Positions 6,066-14,501 of a stretch of DNA of 20,004 nt are shown here, piece by piece. The stretch covers positions 1 through 20,004 of the forward strand of contig CALEHV010000009.1 in the NCBI GenBank assembly GCA_937876465.1. Reading direction: 5' to 3'. Under the pieces are notes generated by a model. That model searched no databases, was not told where the DNA came from, and saw nothing but the letters and a program-made list of their open reading frames with translations. The stretch is from an uncultured Bacillota bacterium. Lineage in GTDB: Bacteria; Bacillota_I; Bacilli_A; RFN20; CAG-826. A program made the translations under genes and the position numbers. Numbering within the stretch: position 1 is the stretch's first letter; each line of letters opens with the position of its first letter.

Positions 6066-7712
6066 TTAAGGTTTTGTATATATAACTTTGACTGTTCCGT
6101 TTTGGTTATCAGTTAATTCATAAGTGAATTTTGAAGTTGATTGATTTTGTTTAAATTTGAAGTAGGTTGCAGTTGATTCGGCTTCCTTGAATGTTAAATG
6201 AGAATTACTTTTGCATTCTTGGATGTGTGAAGCGATTTGAGCATTTGTTACACCTGAAATTGTAATCTTAAATGCTCCACTTTCTTGATTGATTACATAA
6301 CCTGTTCCGTTTTTAAACATTGGAACTTGTCCCTCATTAAACAAGTATGATTGCCCACTGAAATATGATCTTAATTGCGTTTCTGGGAAAGTTCTTAGAG
6401 GAACATATTCTTCAAACATGTATATTTGAGGCATCTTTCTTCCATTAGCTTTCTTATATTGGTGAGCAACGTAATATGTTGTTAATGTTTCTCCACAAGC
6501 TATACCGTTTGCATAATCTTTGACTGAAACATAATTCCAATTTGTGATTGTGTTGAATGTATTGTTTGTGAAATTAACCATTCTCTTGTCTGATGCAGCA
6601 TTTTTGCTGCTAATTGGATCTTCATAGAAAGTATCTCCAGCTACAACATAATCACCATGTGATGATTCGTTATAGAAGTTGAAATATAAATCAGATTTAT
6701 AGAAATATTTGAATGATTCAACAAAGTTGTTTGTAGAAGTTGACTTTTCTGTATCGTCTTGAGGAACCTCGATTGAATACATTTGAGTTGCGGTTTTAGC
6801 AACTGCGACTTCGCTAATATCAAATTCAACTGTTGAAGTGCTAAGTTCAGAATAAAGCATTCTAATTGATGGCTTCCATTCATGAGTATTTGCAAAACCA
6901 TAAACGTCGTAGACTTTGCCTTCAACAAACTTGTTGTTTCCGCCTTGGAAATAAATACTTTGAGCGTGTTGCCCATCGGTGAATACATAGTTAGACCAAT
7001 CTGAACTGTAATCTGATTGTTTTAAACATTTAACGCCTTGTAATTTGACAAGGTCACCCATGCCGTAACCTTTTTTGTTATATTCAATTGTTTTGATATA
7101 AGTAACCAAACTGTCAATTGAAGTATGTGCGGTGTAATTAAACTTCTTTACATCAACGCTAATAGCCATATCGGTTTTAAGTTGATAATTTATAACGTTG
7201 ATACATGGTTGACCATAATACATTCCAATTTTGCCTTGGATAATGTAATTTGAAGTGTCTTTACCAATATAATCTTTACAAGCGTAATAAAGAGTTCCTT
7301 GGTTTGTTCCTGATAAACAGGAAATCATATGATTATCTGCACTAGAAACATATGTTAAAGCTTGTAGGCTTAATTGTATTGGAACTGCTTGTAAGACGTG
7401 TCCTTTAATTTGGTAAATTGTGTTATCCCAAACTTCGTGTTCGCCTGCAGGTACAACAAGTTGTCCCGCTTTTGTAAGTGCGGTTTCGATTGAAATTTCA
7501 TCAACGGTTGGTCCAACACTTGTTGAAGATGACGAGCTTGAACTACTTGAAGAAGATGAACTACTTGAAGAAGAAGAGCTGCTTGAGGACGAACTTGAAC
7601 TGCTCGATGATGAACTTGTAGATGAACTACTAGTGCTTGTTCCTCCTTGGTTACAACCTGTTAAAAGTAAAGTTGATGAGAATAATAAAATAAGTAATTT
7701 TGATTTTTTCAT
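6066..7712 (-). CDS. Large surface lipoprotein with polyserine linker
   Basis: This is a secreted, lipid-anchored protein of unknown function, 548 residues from the chosen start. It has a lipoprotein signal: basic MKKSK, a hydrophobic core and the lipobox LLTGC with the anchored Cys at position 20. A Gly/Thr/Ser stretch follows, including 31 consecutive serines, which would form a flexible spacer from the membrane. The remaining roughly 480 residues are soluble and beta-rich, with aromatic residues and many Thr, Ser and Asn. Two segments, one around IYQIKGHV...YIIQGKIG and one around GDLVKLQGV...KVYDVYGF, have an OB-fold look, but that is a guess. GAAGGA lies 7 bases before the ATG at 7712, which decides against the in-frame ATG at 7727. 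The gene follows abcB by 22 bases without a terminator, so it is the last gene of the tetR-abcA-abcB operon. Confidence 0.88.
   Translation of the reverse strand: MKKSKLLILLFSSTLLLTGCNQGGTSTSSSSTSSSSSSSSSSSSSSSSSSSSSSSSSSSSSSSTSVGPTVDEISIETALTKAGQLVVPAGEHEVWDNTIYQIKGHVLQAVPIQLSLQALTYVSSADNHMISCLSGTNQGTLYYACKDYIGKDTSNYIIQGKIGMYYGQPCINVINYQLKTDMAISVDVKKFNYTAHTSIDSLVTYIKTIEYNKKGYGMGDLVKLQGVKCLKQSDYSSDWSNYVFTDGQHAQSIYFQGGNNKFVEGKVYDVYGFANTHEWKPSIRMLYSELSTSTVEFDISEVAVAKTATQMYSIEVPQDDTEKSTSTNNFVESFKYFYKSDLYFNFYNESSHGDYVVAGDTFYEDPISSKNAASDKRMVNFTNNTFNTITNWNYVSVKDYANGIACGETLTTYYVAHQYKKANGRKMPQIYMFEEYVPLRTFPETQLRSYFSGQSYLFNEGQVPMFKNGTGYVINQESGAFKITISGVTNAQIASHIQECKSNSHLTFKEAESTATYFKFKQNQSTSKFTYELTDNQNGTVKVIYTKP
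7524..7616 (-). repeat. 31-codon polyserine tract inside the lipoprotein gene
   Basis: Thirty-one consecutive Ser codons use all six synonyms (TCA, TCT, TCG, TCC, AGT, AGC) in irregular order. Four more serines lie just upstream in the protein, behind a Thr. It is therefore a protein-level homopolymer and not a simple DNA microsatellite. Confidence 0.95.
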
Positions 7713-7734
7713 GTATAAATCCTTCATATAAATC

Positions 7735-9729
7735 TTACTCTAATTCAAACGCGCCTGTATAGAGTTGATAGTAGACGCCTTTTTGTTTGATCAGGTCGTC
7801 GTGATCGCCACGCTCAATGATTTCACCATCACGGAGAACCATAATAGCATTACTATTTTGAACTGTGCTTAAACGGTGAGCAATAACAAATACTGTTCTA
7901 CCTTTCATTAAACCATCCATACCTTCTTGAACAAGTTTTTCTGTTCTTGTATCAATTGAAGATGTGGCTTCATCAAGAATCATAACTGGTGCGTCAGCAA
8001 CAGCAGCTCTTGCAATTGATAACAATTGACGCTGACCTTGTGAGAGGTTAGAGCCATCTCCATTAATCATTGTGTTAAAACCTTCTGGAAGTCTTGTGAT
8101 GAAGTCGTAAGCATTAGCAATCTTTGCTGCATTATAGACTTCTTCGTCAGTAGCGTCTAAACGTCCGTAACGGATGTTTTCCATAACAGTACCAGTGAAT
8201 AAGTTGGTATCTTGTAAGACTATTCCAAGCGATCTTCTAAGGTCGGCCTTTTTAATCTTATTAATATTGATGCCATCATATCTAACTTTGCCGTCTGCGA
8301 TATCGTAGAAACGGTTAATTAAGTTAGTAATTGTTGTTTTACCAGCACCTGTAGCGCCGACAAGAGCAATTGATTGTCCTGGATGAGCGTAAATACTAAC
8401 ATCTTTTAAGACCAATCTATCTTGCGTGTAACCAAAGTCAACATGATCTAATAAGATATCGCCTTTAAGTTCGCGATATTCAAGATGCCCATCTTTATGT
8501 TTATATTTCCAAGCGTAATCGTGTGTATGTTCGTTTGTTTCTTCAAATGTACCATCTTCATGACGGATGATATTACATAAGTAAACATAACCTTCGTCGG
8601 TTTCTGGCTTTTCATCCATTAAATCAAAGCAACGAGATGCACCAGCCATACCCATAACAATAAATGTAATTTGTTGTGAGAATTGTGAAATGTTGTTTGT
8701 GAACATTCTGTTAACCATTAAGAACATAACAATGGTGGAGTTGAATGCGGTGGTATTTCCATAAATTGATTCAAAACCTGAAATATTTAAGTTTTGGAAT
8801 CCTGGAATGACAAACAAAAGCAATGCAACAAATGCTGTAAGAATATAGGTAAAGTTACCGATATTACCATTGATTGGCATTGTAATATTTGCAGCAATGT
8901 TGGCTTCAGTTGAGAATTCGCCTAATTTATCGTTAAGTTTGTCAAAATCGTTAATAGATTCTTCTTCGTGATTAAATGTTTTAATAACTTTTAATCCTTT
9001 AATAGATTCCTCAATATGACCTTCTGTTAAGCCAAGAGCTCTTTGTTGTTTAATAAAGTATTTTGATGCTCTTCCACCAATAAATTTGGTGTTGAGAATC
9101 ATTGCAAAGCAGCCAACTAAAACGATTAATGTCATCCAGATAGAATTGATAAGCATTAATGTTAAAGCAAATAATACTGACAATCCAGTTCTAAGCATTT
9201 CTGGAAGTGATTGAGAAACGAATTGTCTAATTGTATCAATATCGTTTGTATAAACTGACATGATTTCACCATGTGGATGTCTATCAAAATAGACAATTGG
9301 TAAATCTTGCATGTGGTTGAACATAGCTTTTCTAAAATGATTTAGATAGTTTTGTGTGATGATGGCCATTGAACGATTCCACCACCAAGCAGCAAGGACT
9401 CCAACTGCATAGATAGAACCCATGAAGATGAGTAATACAGGAATGTTTGATTGGAATTCAAAAGATCCAATACTTGTTGTGTACATAGCATTAAAATCAA
9501 ATGGATTGAATGTTGTTCCTGCTTTAATGTTTGTAATCAAACCTGATGTAAGAGTGCCCGCAATTAGACCTGAGAATACTGATGAGCAGAGGTTTGCAAA
9601 TACGTTAAATATAATGCAAATTGCACAAAGTATTAATCTTGCAGGATAAAGTTTAAATAATTCTTTTACGAGGCGACGCATAGTGCCTTTTTTCGCACGA
9701 GCATGTTCTTTAATACGTACTGGTGGCAT
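7735..9729 (-). CDS. ABC exporter half-transporter with competent ATPase site (abcB)
   Basis: This type IV ABC exporter subunit has an N-terminal membrane domain (about 20-365) and a C-terminal ATPase domain (about 425-664). The ATPase has Walker A GATGAGKTT (458-466), Q506, signature LSQGQ (562-566), Walker B MILDE with catalytic E587, and switch H618. The signature has Gln in place of the first Gly of LSGGQ, as in the TM288-like subunit of heterodimeric exporters. A charged, His-rich insertion (about 380-422) joins the two domains, as in LmrD-like proteins. AGGAGG lies 9 bases before the ATG, and the gene overlaps abcA by one base (TAATG), so partnership with abcA is very likely. Substrates of this group are often drugs or lipids; the actual substrate here is unknown. 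Confidence 0.93.
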   Translation of the reverse strand: MPPVRIKEHARAKKGTMRRLVKELFKLYPARLILCAICIIFNVFANLCSSVFSGLIAGTLTSGLITNIKAGTTFNPFDFNAMYTTSIGSFEFQSNIPVLLIFMGSIYAVGVLAAWWWNRSMAIITQNYLNHFRKAMFNHMQDLPIVYFDRHPHGEIMSVYTNDIDTIRQFVSQSLPEMLRTGLSVLFALTLMLINSIWMTLIVLVGCFAMILNTKFIGGRASKYFIKQQRALGLTEGHIEESIKGLKVIKTFNHEEESINDFDKLNDKLGEFSTEANIAANITMPINGNIGNFTYILTAFVALLLFVIPGFQNLNISGFESIYGNTTAFNSTIVMFLMVNRMFTNNISQFSQQITFIVMGMAGASRCFDLMDEKPETDEGYVYLCNIIRHEDGTFEETNEHTHDYAWKYKHKDGHLEYRELKGDILLDHVDFGYTQDRLVLKDVSIYAHPGQSIALVGATGAGKTTITNLINRFYDIADGKVRYDGININKIKKADLRRSLGIVLQDTNLFTGTVMENIRYGRLDATDEEVYNAAKIANAYDFITRLPEGFNTMINGDGSNLSQGQRQLLSIARAAVADAPVMILDEATSSIDTRTEKLVQEGMDGLMKGRTVFVIAHRLSTVQNSNAIMVLRDGEIIERGDHDDLIKQKGVYYQLYTGAFELE

Positions 9730-11555
9730 TATTTTGTACCTCCTACTCTGTTTTGTGTGTAATAAACTTCTTGGTAAATCTTGTTGTTCTTTAACAACTC
9801 TTCGTGTGTACCAATAGCGTTAATTTCACCATTATCTAAAATAATGATTTGATCTGCGTCTTCTATCGAAGAAATTCTTTGAGCAATAACAATCTTTGTT
9901 GTATTTGGAATGTCTTCACGAAGATGTTTTCTAATTAATTTATCTGTTTTTGTATCAACAGCGGATGTTGAGTCATCGAGAATTAAGACTTTTGGTTGTT
10001 TGAGTACCGCTCTTGCAATACAAAGCCTTTGTTTTTGACCTCCGGAAACGTTTGCTCCTCCTTGATCAATTTTTGTATTGAGCTGATCTTTAAACTTTGT
10101 AACAAATTCTGTTGCTTGAGCAATGTTACATGCATTCCAAAGTTCTTCGTCGGAAGCGTTCTTGTTTCCCCATCTTAAGTTCTCAGCAATTGTACCAGAG
10201 AATAAAACGTTCTTTTGGAGAACAACAGAGACTGCATCTCTTAAAGTTTTGAGGTCGTATTCGCGAATATCTCTTCCTCCGACTAAGACTTGTCCATAGC
10301 TAACATCGTAAAGTCTAGAAATTAAATTAATGACTGATGTTTTGCCAGAACCAGTGGAGCCTAAAATGCCAACGAATTGACCGGATTTAATATGTAAATC
10401 AATGTTTGTAAGAGTGTTTTTCTCTGCATTTTCCTTATATTTGAAGTTAACGTGGTTGAAATCAACTGAACCATCAGCGACTTCAAATACAGGCTCTTCA
10501 GGATTTTGAATAGCTGGTACTTCATCAAGTACTTCGCCGATACGTCTAACAGCTTCTAATGACATTGTTAACATAACCAAAATCATAGAAATCATTAAGA
10601 TGTTCATGAGGATAGCAATACCGTATGAAAGAAGGGCGGACATTTGTCCAATTGATGCTCCTCCTCCAAAGTCGAGAATGTTATCAATATAAGTAATATT
10701 TGTATTCTTAGAAATCATGTAAGAGCAAATAGTGACAACTAAGATATTTGAAAGATGGATTGTGGTGTTTAAAAGTGGTGTATTTAAAGCAACAATCTTT
10801 TCGGCTTTGGTAAAATCTTTTGACATATTGTCTGAAGCGGTGTTGAATTTTTGTTTTTCAAAATCTTCACGAACATATGCTTTGACAACACGAATGCCAG
10901 TAACGTTTTCTTGAACAGATTCGTTTAATGCATCGTAACGTTTGAAAACTTTAGTAAAAATTGCCATTGCAAACTTAATGATTAAAGCAAGACCAACAAC
11001 CATGATTGGTATCAAACCAATAAATATCCATGCGACTGGTCCGCCTGTGACGAATGCCATAACGGCTGAGAAAATCATCATAAGCGGTGCTCTAACAACG
11101 ATGCGGATGCACATTTGAAACGCCATTTGAACGTTAGAAACATCGGTTGTCATTCTTGTAACAAGTGATGAAGCGGAAAACTTATCAATGTTTGCAAATG
11201 AGAATGTTTGAACTTTTTTATAAATGTCACTTCTTAAGTTAGTTGCTAAACCTACAGAAGCTTTAGCACCAAATCTTCCTCCAAGAATACCGCTAGCAAT
11301 TGATAAGAACGCTAAACAAACCATTCCAATAATAAGAACGAGTGGTGATACTGGGATTCCAAAAAGCTGTGCTTTGGAAGAATCCAAAATTTGGTCAAAT
11401 GATGTTAATTGAATGATAGCATCAAGGAAAATTGACATCAAAAATGGAAGAGCACTTTCGATTGCTGCTTCGATGACCATAAAGATAGGTGTGATAATGG
11501 CAAATTTCTTATATTCGCGTAAACTTTTAAGAATTAAGCCAATTTTATGTTTCAT
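9729..11555 (-). CDS. ABC exporter half-transporter with degenerate ATPase site (abcA)
   Basis: This is the partner half-transporter, with membrane helices in about 18-335 and an ATPase domain in about 362-608. The ATPase shows Walker A GSTGSGKTS (399-407), Q447 and a canonical signature VSGGQ (503-507). The Walker B end reads LILDD, so D528 replaces the catalytic Glu, and Q559 replaces the switch His (IAQR). These two changes mark the degenerate subunit of heterodimeric exporters (TM287, LmrC and BmrC types). With abcB, one ATP site would be inactive and the other competent. A run of six G behind AA gives a strong ribosome site 6 bases before the ATG. The ATG overlaps the tetR stop (ATGA). 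Confidence 0.93.
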   Translation of the reverse strand: MKHKIGLILKSLREYKKFAIITPIFMVIEAAIESALPFLMSIFLDAIIQLTSFDQILDSSKAQLFGIPVSPLVLIIGMVCLAFLSIASGILGGRFGAKASVGLATNLRSDIYKKVQTFSFANIDKFSASSLVTRMTTDVSNVQMAFQMCIRIVVRAPLMMIFSAVMAFVTGGPVAWIFIGLIPIMVVGLALIIKFAMAIFTKVFKRYDALNESVQENVTGIRVVKAYVREDFEKQKFNTASDNMSKDFTKAEKIVALNTPLLNTTIHLSNILVVTICSYMISKNTNITYIDNILDFGGGASIGQMSALLSYGIAILMNILMISMILVMLTMSLEAVRRIGEVLDEVPAIQNPEEPVFEVADGSVDFNHVNFKYKENAEKNTLTNIDLHIKSGQFVGILGSTGSGKTSVINLISRLYDVSYGQVLVGGRDIREYDLKTLRDAVSVVLQKNVLFSGTIAENLRWGNKNASDEELWNACNIAQATEFVTKFKDQLNTKIDQGGANVSGGQKQRLCIARAVLKQPKVLILDDSTSAVDTKTDKLIRKHLREDIPNTTKIVIAQRISSIEDADQIIILDNGEINAIGTHEELLKNNKIYQEVYYTQNRVGGTK

Positions 11556-12184
11556 AAATTACCCCCCTTTGTGTTGAACATGCCCATGAGAATATTAAGA
11601 GAAGGACATATGAATTTATCTCTTAAGTAAATCTTGTTGTAGGCTAACCCTTTAACAAGAGAAAGAACTGCAATTGTGAGTTCTTTAGGATCTTCTTTAC
11701 AAATAGATCCTTCGTTTTGACCTTTTTCAATTAAGTAATATGTGATTTGGAATAATCTTTTTTTGTATAAAGGTCTTTCTTCTTCAATATCTAATGGCTT
11801 AGGAACGAAATCTTTTTGAAGATATAAGTTAAGCAAGAGATATATGACACACGACATTGGATTTTTGTAATTGCTGTTTTTAATAGCAGTTAGCATTTTT
11901 TCTATTAAGTCCTTTAGAACTTCATAAGCTGGTTTCTCAAAGTCTAGTGAACTTGTTATTTCCAAAATTCGTCTTACGTTTTTGCGCATCATGTGACGGA
12001 ATACGCCTTCCTTATCTTTAAAGTAGTGATAGATAAGAGGCCTAGAACACTTGGAAACTTTTGCAATGTCATCAAGCCCAACAGAATTATAGCCATATAA
12101 AGCAAATAAAACTAAAGCAGAGTCTAATATAGACTCTTTCCTTAATTCTATGATTTCTTTATTTTCTCTTTTGCTTCTTGGCAT
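11552..12184 (-). CDS. TetR-family transcriptional regulator
   Basis: The 210-residue cytosolic repressor-type protein has an N-terminal TetR DNA-binding domain (about 14-62), including ALYGYNSVGLDDIAKVSKCS and the typical IYHYFKDKEGVF recognition-helix end. The remaining helical part (about 75-205) would bind a ligand and dimerise; it is not conserved enough to name one. Its stop overlaps the start of abcA by 4 bases, so it is the first gene of the exporter operon. A palindrome between the -10 box and the ATG suggests it represses its own operon and is released by a compound the pump handles. That is how such operons usually work, but here it is inference. No clear ribosome site precedes the ATG. 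Confidence 0.92.
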   Translation of the reverse strand: MPRSKRENKEIIELRKESILDSALVLFALYGYNSVGLDDIAKVSKCSRPLIYHYFKDKEGVFRHMMRKNVRRILEITSSLDFEKPAYEVLKDLIEKMLTAIKNSNYKNPMSCVIYLLLNLYLQKDFVPKPLDIEEERPLYKKRLFQITYYLIEKGQNEGSICKEDPKELTIAVLSLVKGLAYNKIYLRDKFICPSLNILMGMFNTKGGNL

Positions 12185-12194
12185 ATATTTTCTA

Positions 12195-12210
12195 TTGACG
12201 CTTTTGTCAA
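12195..12210. promoter_or_regulatory. Candidate TetR operator
   Basis: TTGACGCTTTTGTCAA is an inverted repeat with 5-bp arms (TTGAC / GTCAA) around six bases. It starts 2 bases downstream of the TATAAT -10 box and covers the expected transcription start, where a repressor would block the polymerase. Its distance of 10 bases from the tetR ATG fits autoregulation. Confidence 0.5.
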
Positions 12211-12212
12211 CG

Positions 12213-12218
12213 ATTATA
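12213..12218 (-). promoter_or_regulatory. -10 box of the tetR-abcA-abcB-lipoprotein operon
   Basis: A consensus TATAAT on the minus strand lies 28 bases upstream of the tetR ATG. No strong -35 box is visible; TTGCAT sits 19 bases upstream and is weak. The expected transcription start falls within the palindrome. Confidence 0.5.
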
Positions 12219-12279
12219 ATAAAACATCTAAAAATATATGCAATAGAAATATATACATTTTTCTATAAAAGTTAAAAAC

Positions 12280-14499
12280 TTATTTTTTGTTTACATCAAA
12301 ACCAAGAGTTTTTGTTAATTTGATTGTTGCATTATAGAGGCTTTCGTCAGTAACATCTTCTGCAATTTCAAAGTATTTATAATTTTCTCTAATTAATCTT
12401 TCTTTTGGTGCGCCAGCAGCGAAAACAACTAAAGGAATTCCTAAAGTCATTAATTCTTGTACGGCATATGAATATGTTTCGTTGTTAATTGAAGGGTAAA
12501 TGACAAGATTAACTTTATTCTCAGTTAGTATCTGACCAAGTTCTTCTCGTTTATATCTTCCGGTGTAGCCTAACTTTTTGTCAAAAGATTCCGCATCAGA
12601 TTGACCAACAACAATAAATTCAGCTCTTAATTTTTCTTTTCTAAAACGAGCAACTAAATTTGAATAGAAAGCCGACCCTTTAATCCTGCAAAAAGATCCA
12701 ACGAAGGCAATTTTAACTATCTTGTTATCTTTAGGAGATTCATATTTTGTATAGTCGTCATTCATTATTTGCTTATGTTCAATAATTTCAAATTTCCCTG
12801 CAATTTCAGGATAAATTTCACATATTTTCATAGAAGAGAACTTTGAAAAGAATATTAATCTATCGGAAGCTAAAAGCAATTTTTTGAATACTTTTCTCCA
12901 ATTATCAATATCAATTCTTTGCAAAGCTCTATAGTTGTTATTCTTTAAACATTCATTGCATTTTTCTGAATTTTCATATTTACATGGCACCCCATTTTTT
13001 GCAGTTAAGAAAAGAGCAGGGCATGCAGATAAGTAATCGTGGAATAGGTATGTTATTTTAAAACCGAAAATGTTTTTAAGGTTTAAAAGAGTGTCAACAA
13101 TTGGCTCTGGTGAATAATTGAAAGCCAAATTGTTAACAACAACATTTTTAATATCTAAAATTTCAAAAAGATTTTTCAATTCACAGAAATCAAATAGTGG
13201 AATAGAATTCGTTTGTTTTGGATCGATCAAATCATTAAAACAAAGTCTCCACTGATTCGAGGAAGTGTATCTAGCAAAAATATAGTTTCTATTTTTATCG
13301 CTTTTAAGTTCATTTTTTACAAAGTCGTTAGCCCCGTTATTCTCAGAATCTAAATCAATTACTAGCGATAAGTTTTTATTTGATTCAAAAAGTATTGCGA
13401 TTTGTCTATACGCTTTCCATTTATCTAAGTTCCACATTGCTGGAACGACTTCTCCCATTATATGAGGGTATGTATTCATTAAAATTTGTTGATGTTCATC
13501 ACAAAGCTTTTGCTTTTCAGCAGAATTGAATGAACCGCCATGTCTATGTTCAACAAATAAGTTTGGCACAATTACGTGTCGATATTTTAGATTTAAAGCT
13601 CTAAAACACCAATCGTTTTCTTCTCCATAACCTTTTCCAAAAATTTCAACATTGAGTGGGCCAACTTTGTTCCAAACTTCCATGTTTACGCCCATGCAGA
13701 AGCCGACACCAGAGTGAATGGTGTTTCTATTCACATTGTAGTCAACAACGTGGTCAAAATATTCGTTTAGCTCATCTAAACTTGAGTTCAAAGTATTGTT
13801 TTCTCCAAAAGTTGGATAGGAGAAAAATACACCTGCATTAGTGAATGGTGTGGTTGTAGCAATGTTTTCAAATTGATAGAAAGGTTTTAATAATTTTTTA
13901 ACCCAATTATTTGGCAAAACTGTATCGGTATTTAGCCATATAGCATATTTGGTTTTAACAAGAGACATTCCCTTGTTCATTGTGGCAGTAAAACCTAGAT
14001 TGTTTTCGTTTTGAACTAATTCAGCATTTTTGTATTCATCAACAAAAGCCTTAATAAAAGGAACAACTTCTTTATCTGGGCTACAGTCGTCAACAAGAAT
14101 TATTTTTACGTTTCTGTCGGTGTTTTTTAATAGAGAAGGGAATAGAGCCTTTAAATGTTCAAGACCATTGTAAATGGGAATAACTATTGTCGCATCTATT
14201 TCAAAATCGTATGTATTTTTATGGGTATTAATTAATGTACGAAGTTCTGAAAGAGTTAGATCTCTTTTGATATCATTTCCATATAAATATCCATCGTATG
14301 CACAAATCGATTGATTATTTTTTTGATTTTTCTTAATTTTATGATCTACATGCAATCTTTTAAGAACTGCGTGTGAGGAGTTCAAAAAGAAATTAGTGCT
14401 TTTACTTAAAAAGCCCCTTTTAACTAAAAGTTTTTTTAAATTGTTGTAGACGTCTTCTTTGTAAAAGAATAAAGCTTTAAATTTGTTTTGCTTTTTCAT
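12280..14499 (-). CDS. Two-domain glycosyltransferase (GT2 plus GT4)
   Basis: This 739-residue cytosolic or membrane-associated enzyme probably adds two sugars to a growing surface glycan. A basic N-terminal region of about 100 residues comes first. A GT-A fold GT2 domain follows (about 103-330), with VDDCSPD (136-142), the DXD-like NTDT (190-193) and the catalytic-base region GYGEENDW (290-297). The second half (about 378-739) is a GT-B fold GT4 domain, with FVGSFCRIKGS (599-609) and an E-x7-E motif at E674/E682. A cysteine group in its N-terminal half (C493, C506, C514, C517) could bind a metal; such a group occurs in some related transferases. The gene starts 2 bases after the preceding GT4 gene, with only a weak GG-rich ribosome site. 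Sugar and linkage specificity cannot be told. Confidence 0.9.
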   Translation of the reverse strand: MKKQNKFKALFFYKEDVYNNLKKLLVKRGFLSKSTNFFLNSSHAVLKRLHVDHKIKKNQKNNQSICAYDGYLYGNDIKRDLTLSELRTLINTHKNTYDFEIDATIVIPIYNGLEHLKALFPSLLKNTDRNVKIILVDDCSPDKEVVPFIKAFVDEYKNAELVQNENNLGFTATMNKGMSLVKTKYAIWLNTDTVLPNNWVKKLLKPFYQFENIATTTPFTNAGVFFSYPTFGENNTLNSSLDELNEYFDHVVDYNVNRNTIHSGVGFCMGVNMEVWNKVGPLNVEIFGKGYGEENDWCFRALNLKYRHVIVPNLFVEHRHGGSFNSAEKQKLCDEHQQILMNTYPHIMGEVVPAMWNLDKWKAYRQIAILFESNKNLSLVIDLDSENNGANDFVKNELKSDKNRNYIFARYTSSNQWRLCFNDLIDPKQTNSIPLFDFCELKNLFEILDIKNVVVNNLAFNYSPEPIVDTLLNLKNIFGFKITYLFHDYLSACPALFLTAKNGVPCKYENSEKCNECLKNNNYRALQRIDIDNWRKVFKKLLLASDRLIFFSKFSSMKICEIYPEIAGKFEIIEHKQIMNDDYTKYESPKDNKIVKIAFVGSFCRIKGSAFYSNLVARFRKEKLRAEFIVVGQSDAESFDKKLGYTGRYKREELGQILTENKVNLVIYPSINNETYSYAVQELMTLGIPLVVFAAGAPKERLIRENYKYFEIAEDVTDESLYNATIKLTKTLGFDVNKK

Positions 14500-14501
14500 A
14501 A

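Noticed and set aside
7307..7323. Hairpin TTCCTG-ATAAA-CAGGAA
   Set aside because: It lies within the lipoprotein coding region, has no T-run and encodes ordinary residues; it is likely chance.
7420..7731. A plus-strand open frame rich in Glu, Leu and Asp opposite the start of the lipoprotein gene
   Set aside because: It is the antisense shadow of the serine codons; it has no ribosome site and the minus-strand gene has a clear lipobox and Shine-Dalgarno sequence.
12182..12210. A perfect TTGACA with TATATG at 17 bases upstream of tetR, looking like a strong promoter
   Set aside because: The TATATG would include the start codon itself, so the transcript would begin inside the gene, and there is no further Met until about residue 65. 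The TTGACA is better explained as one arm of the operator palindrome.
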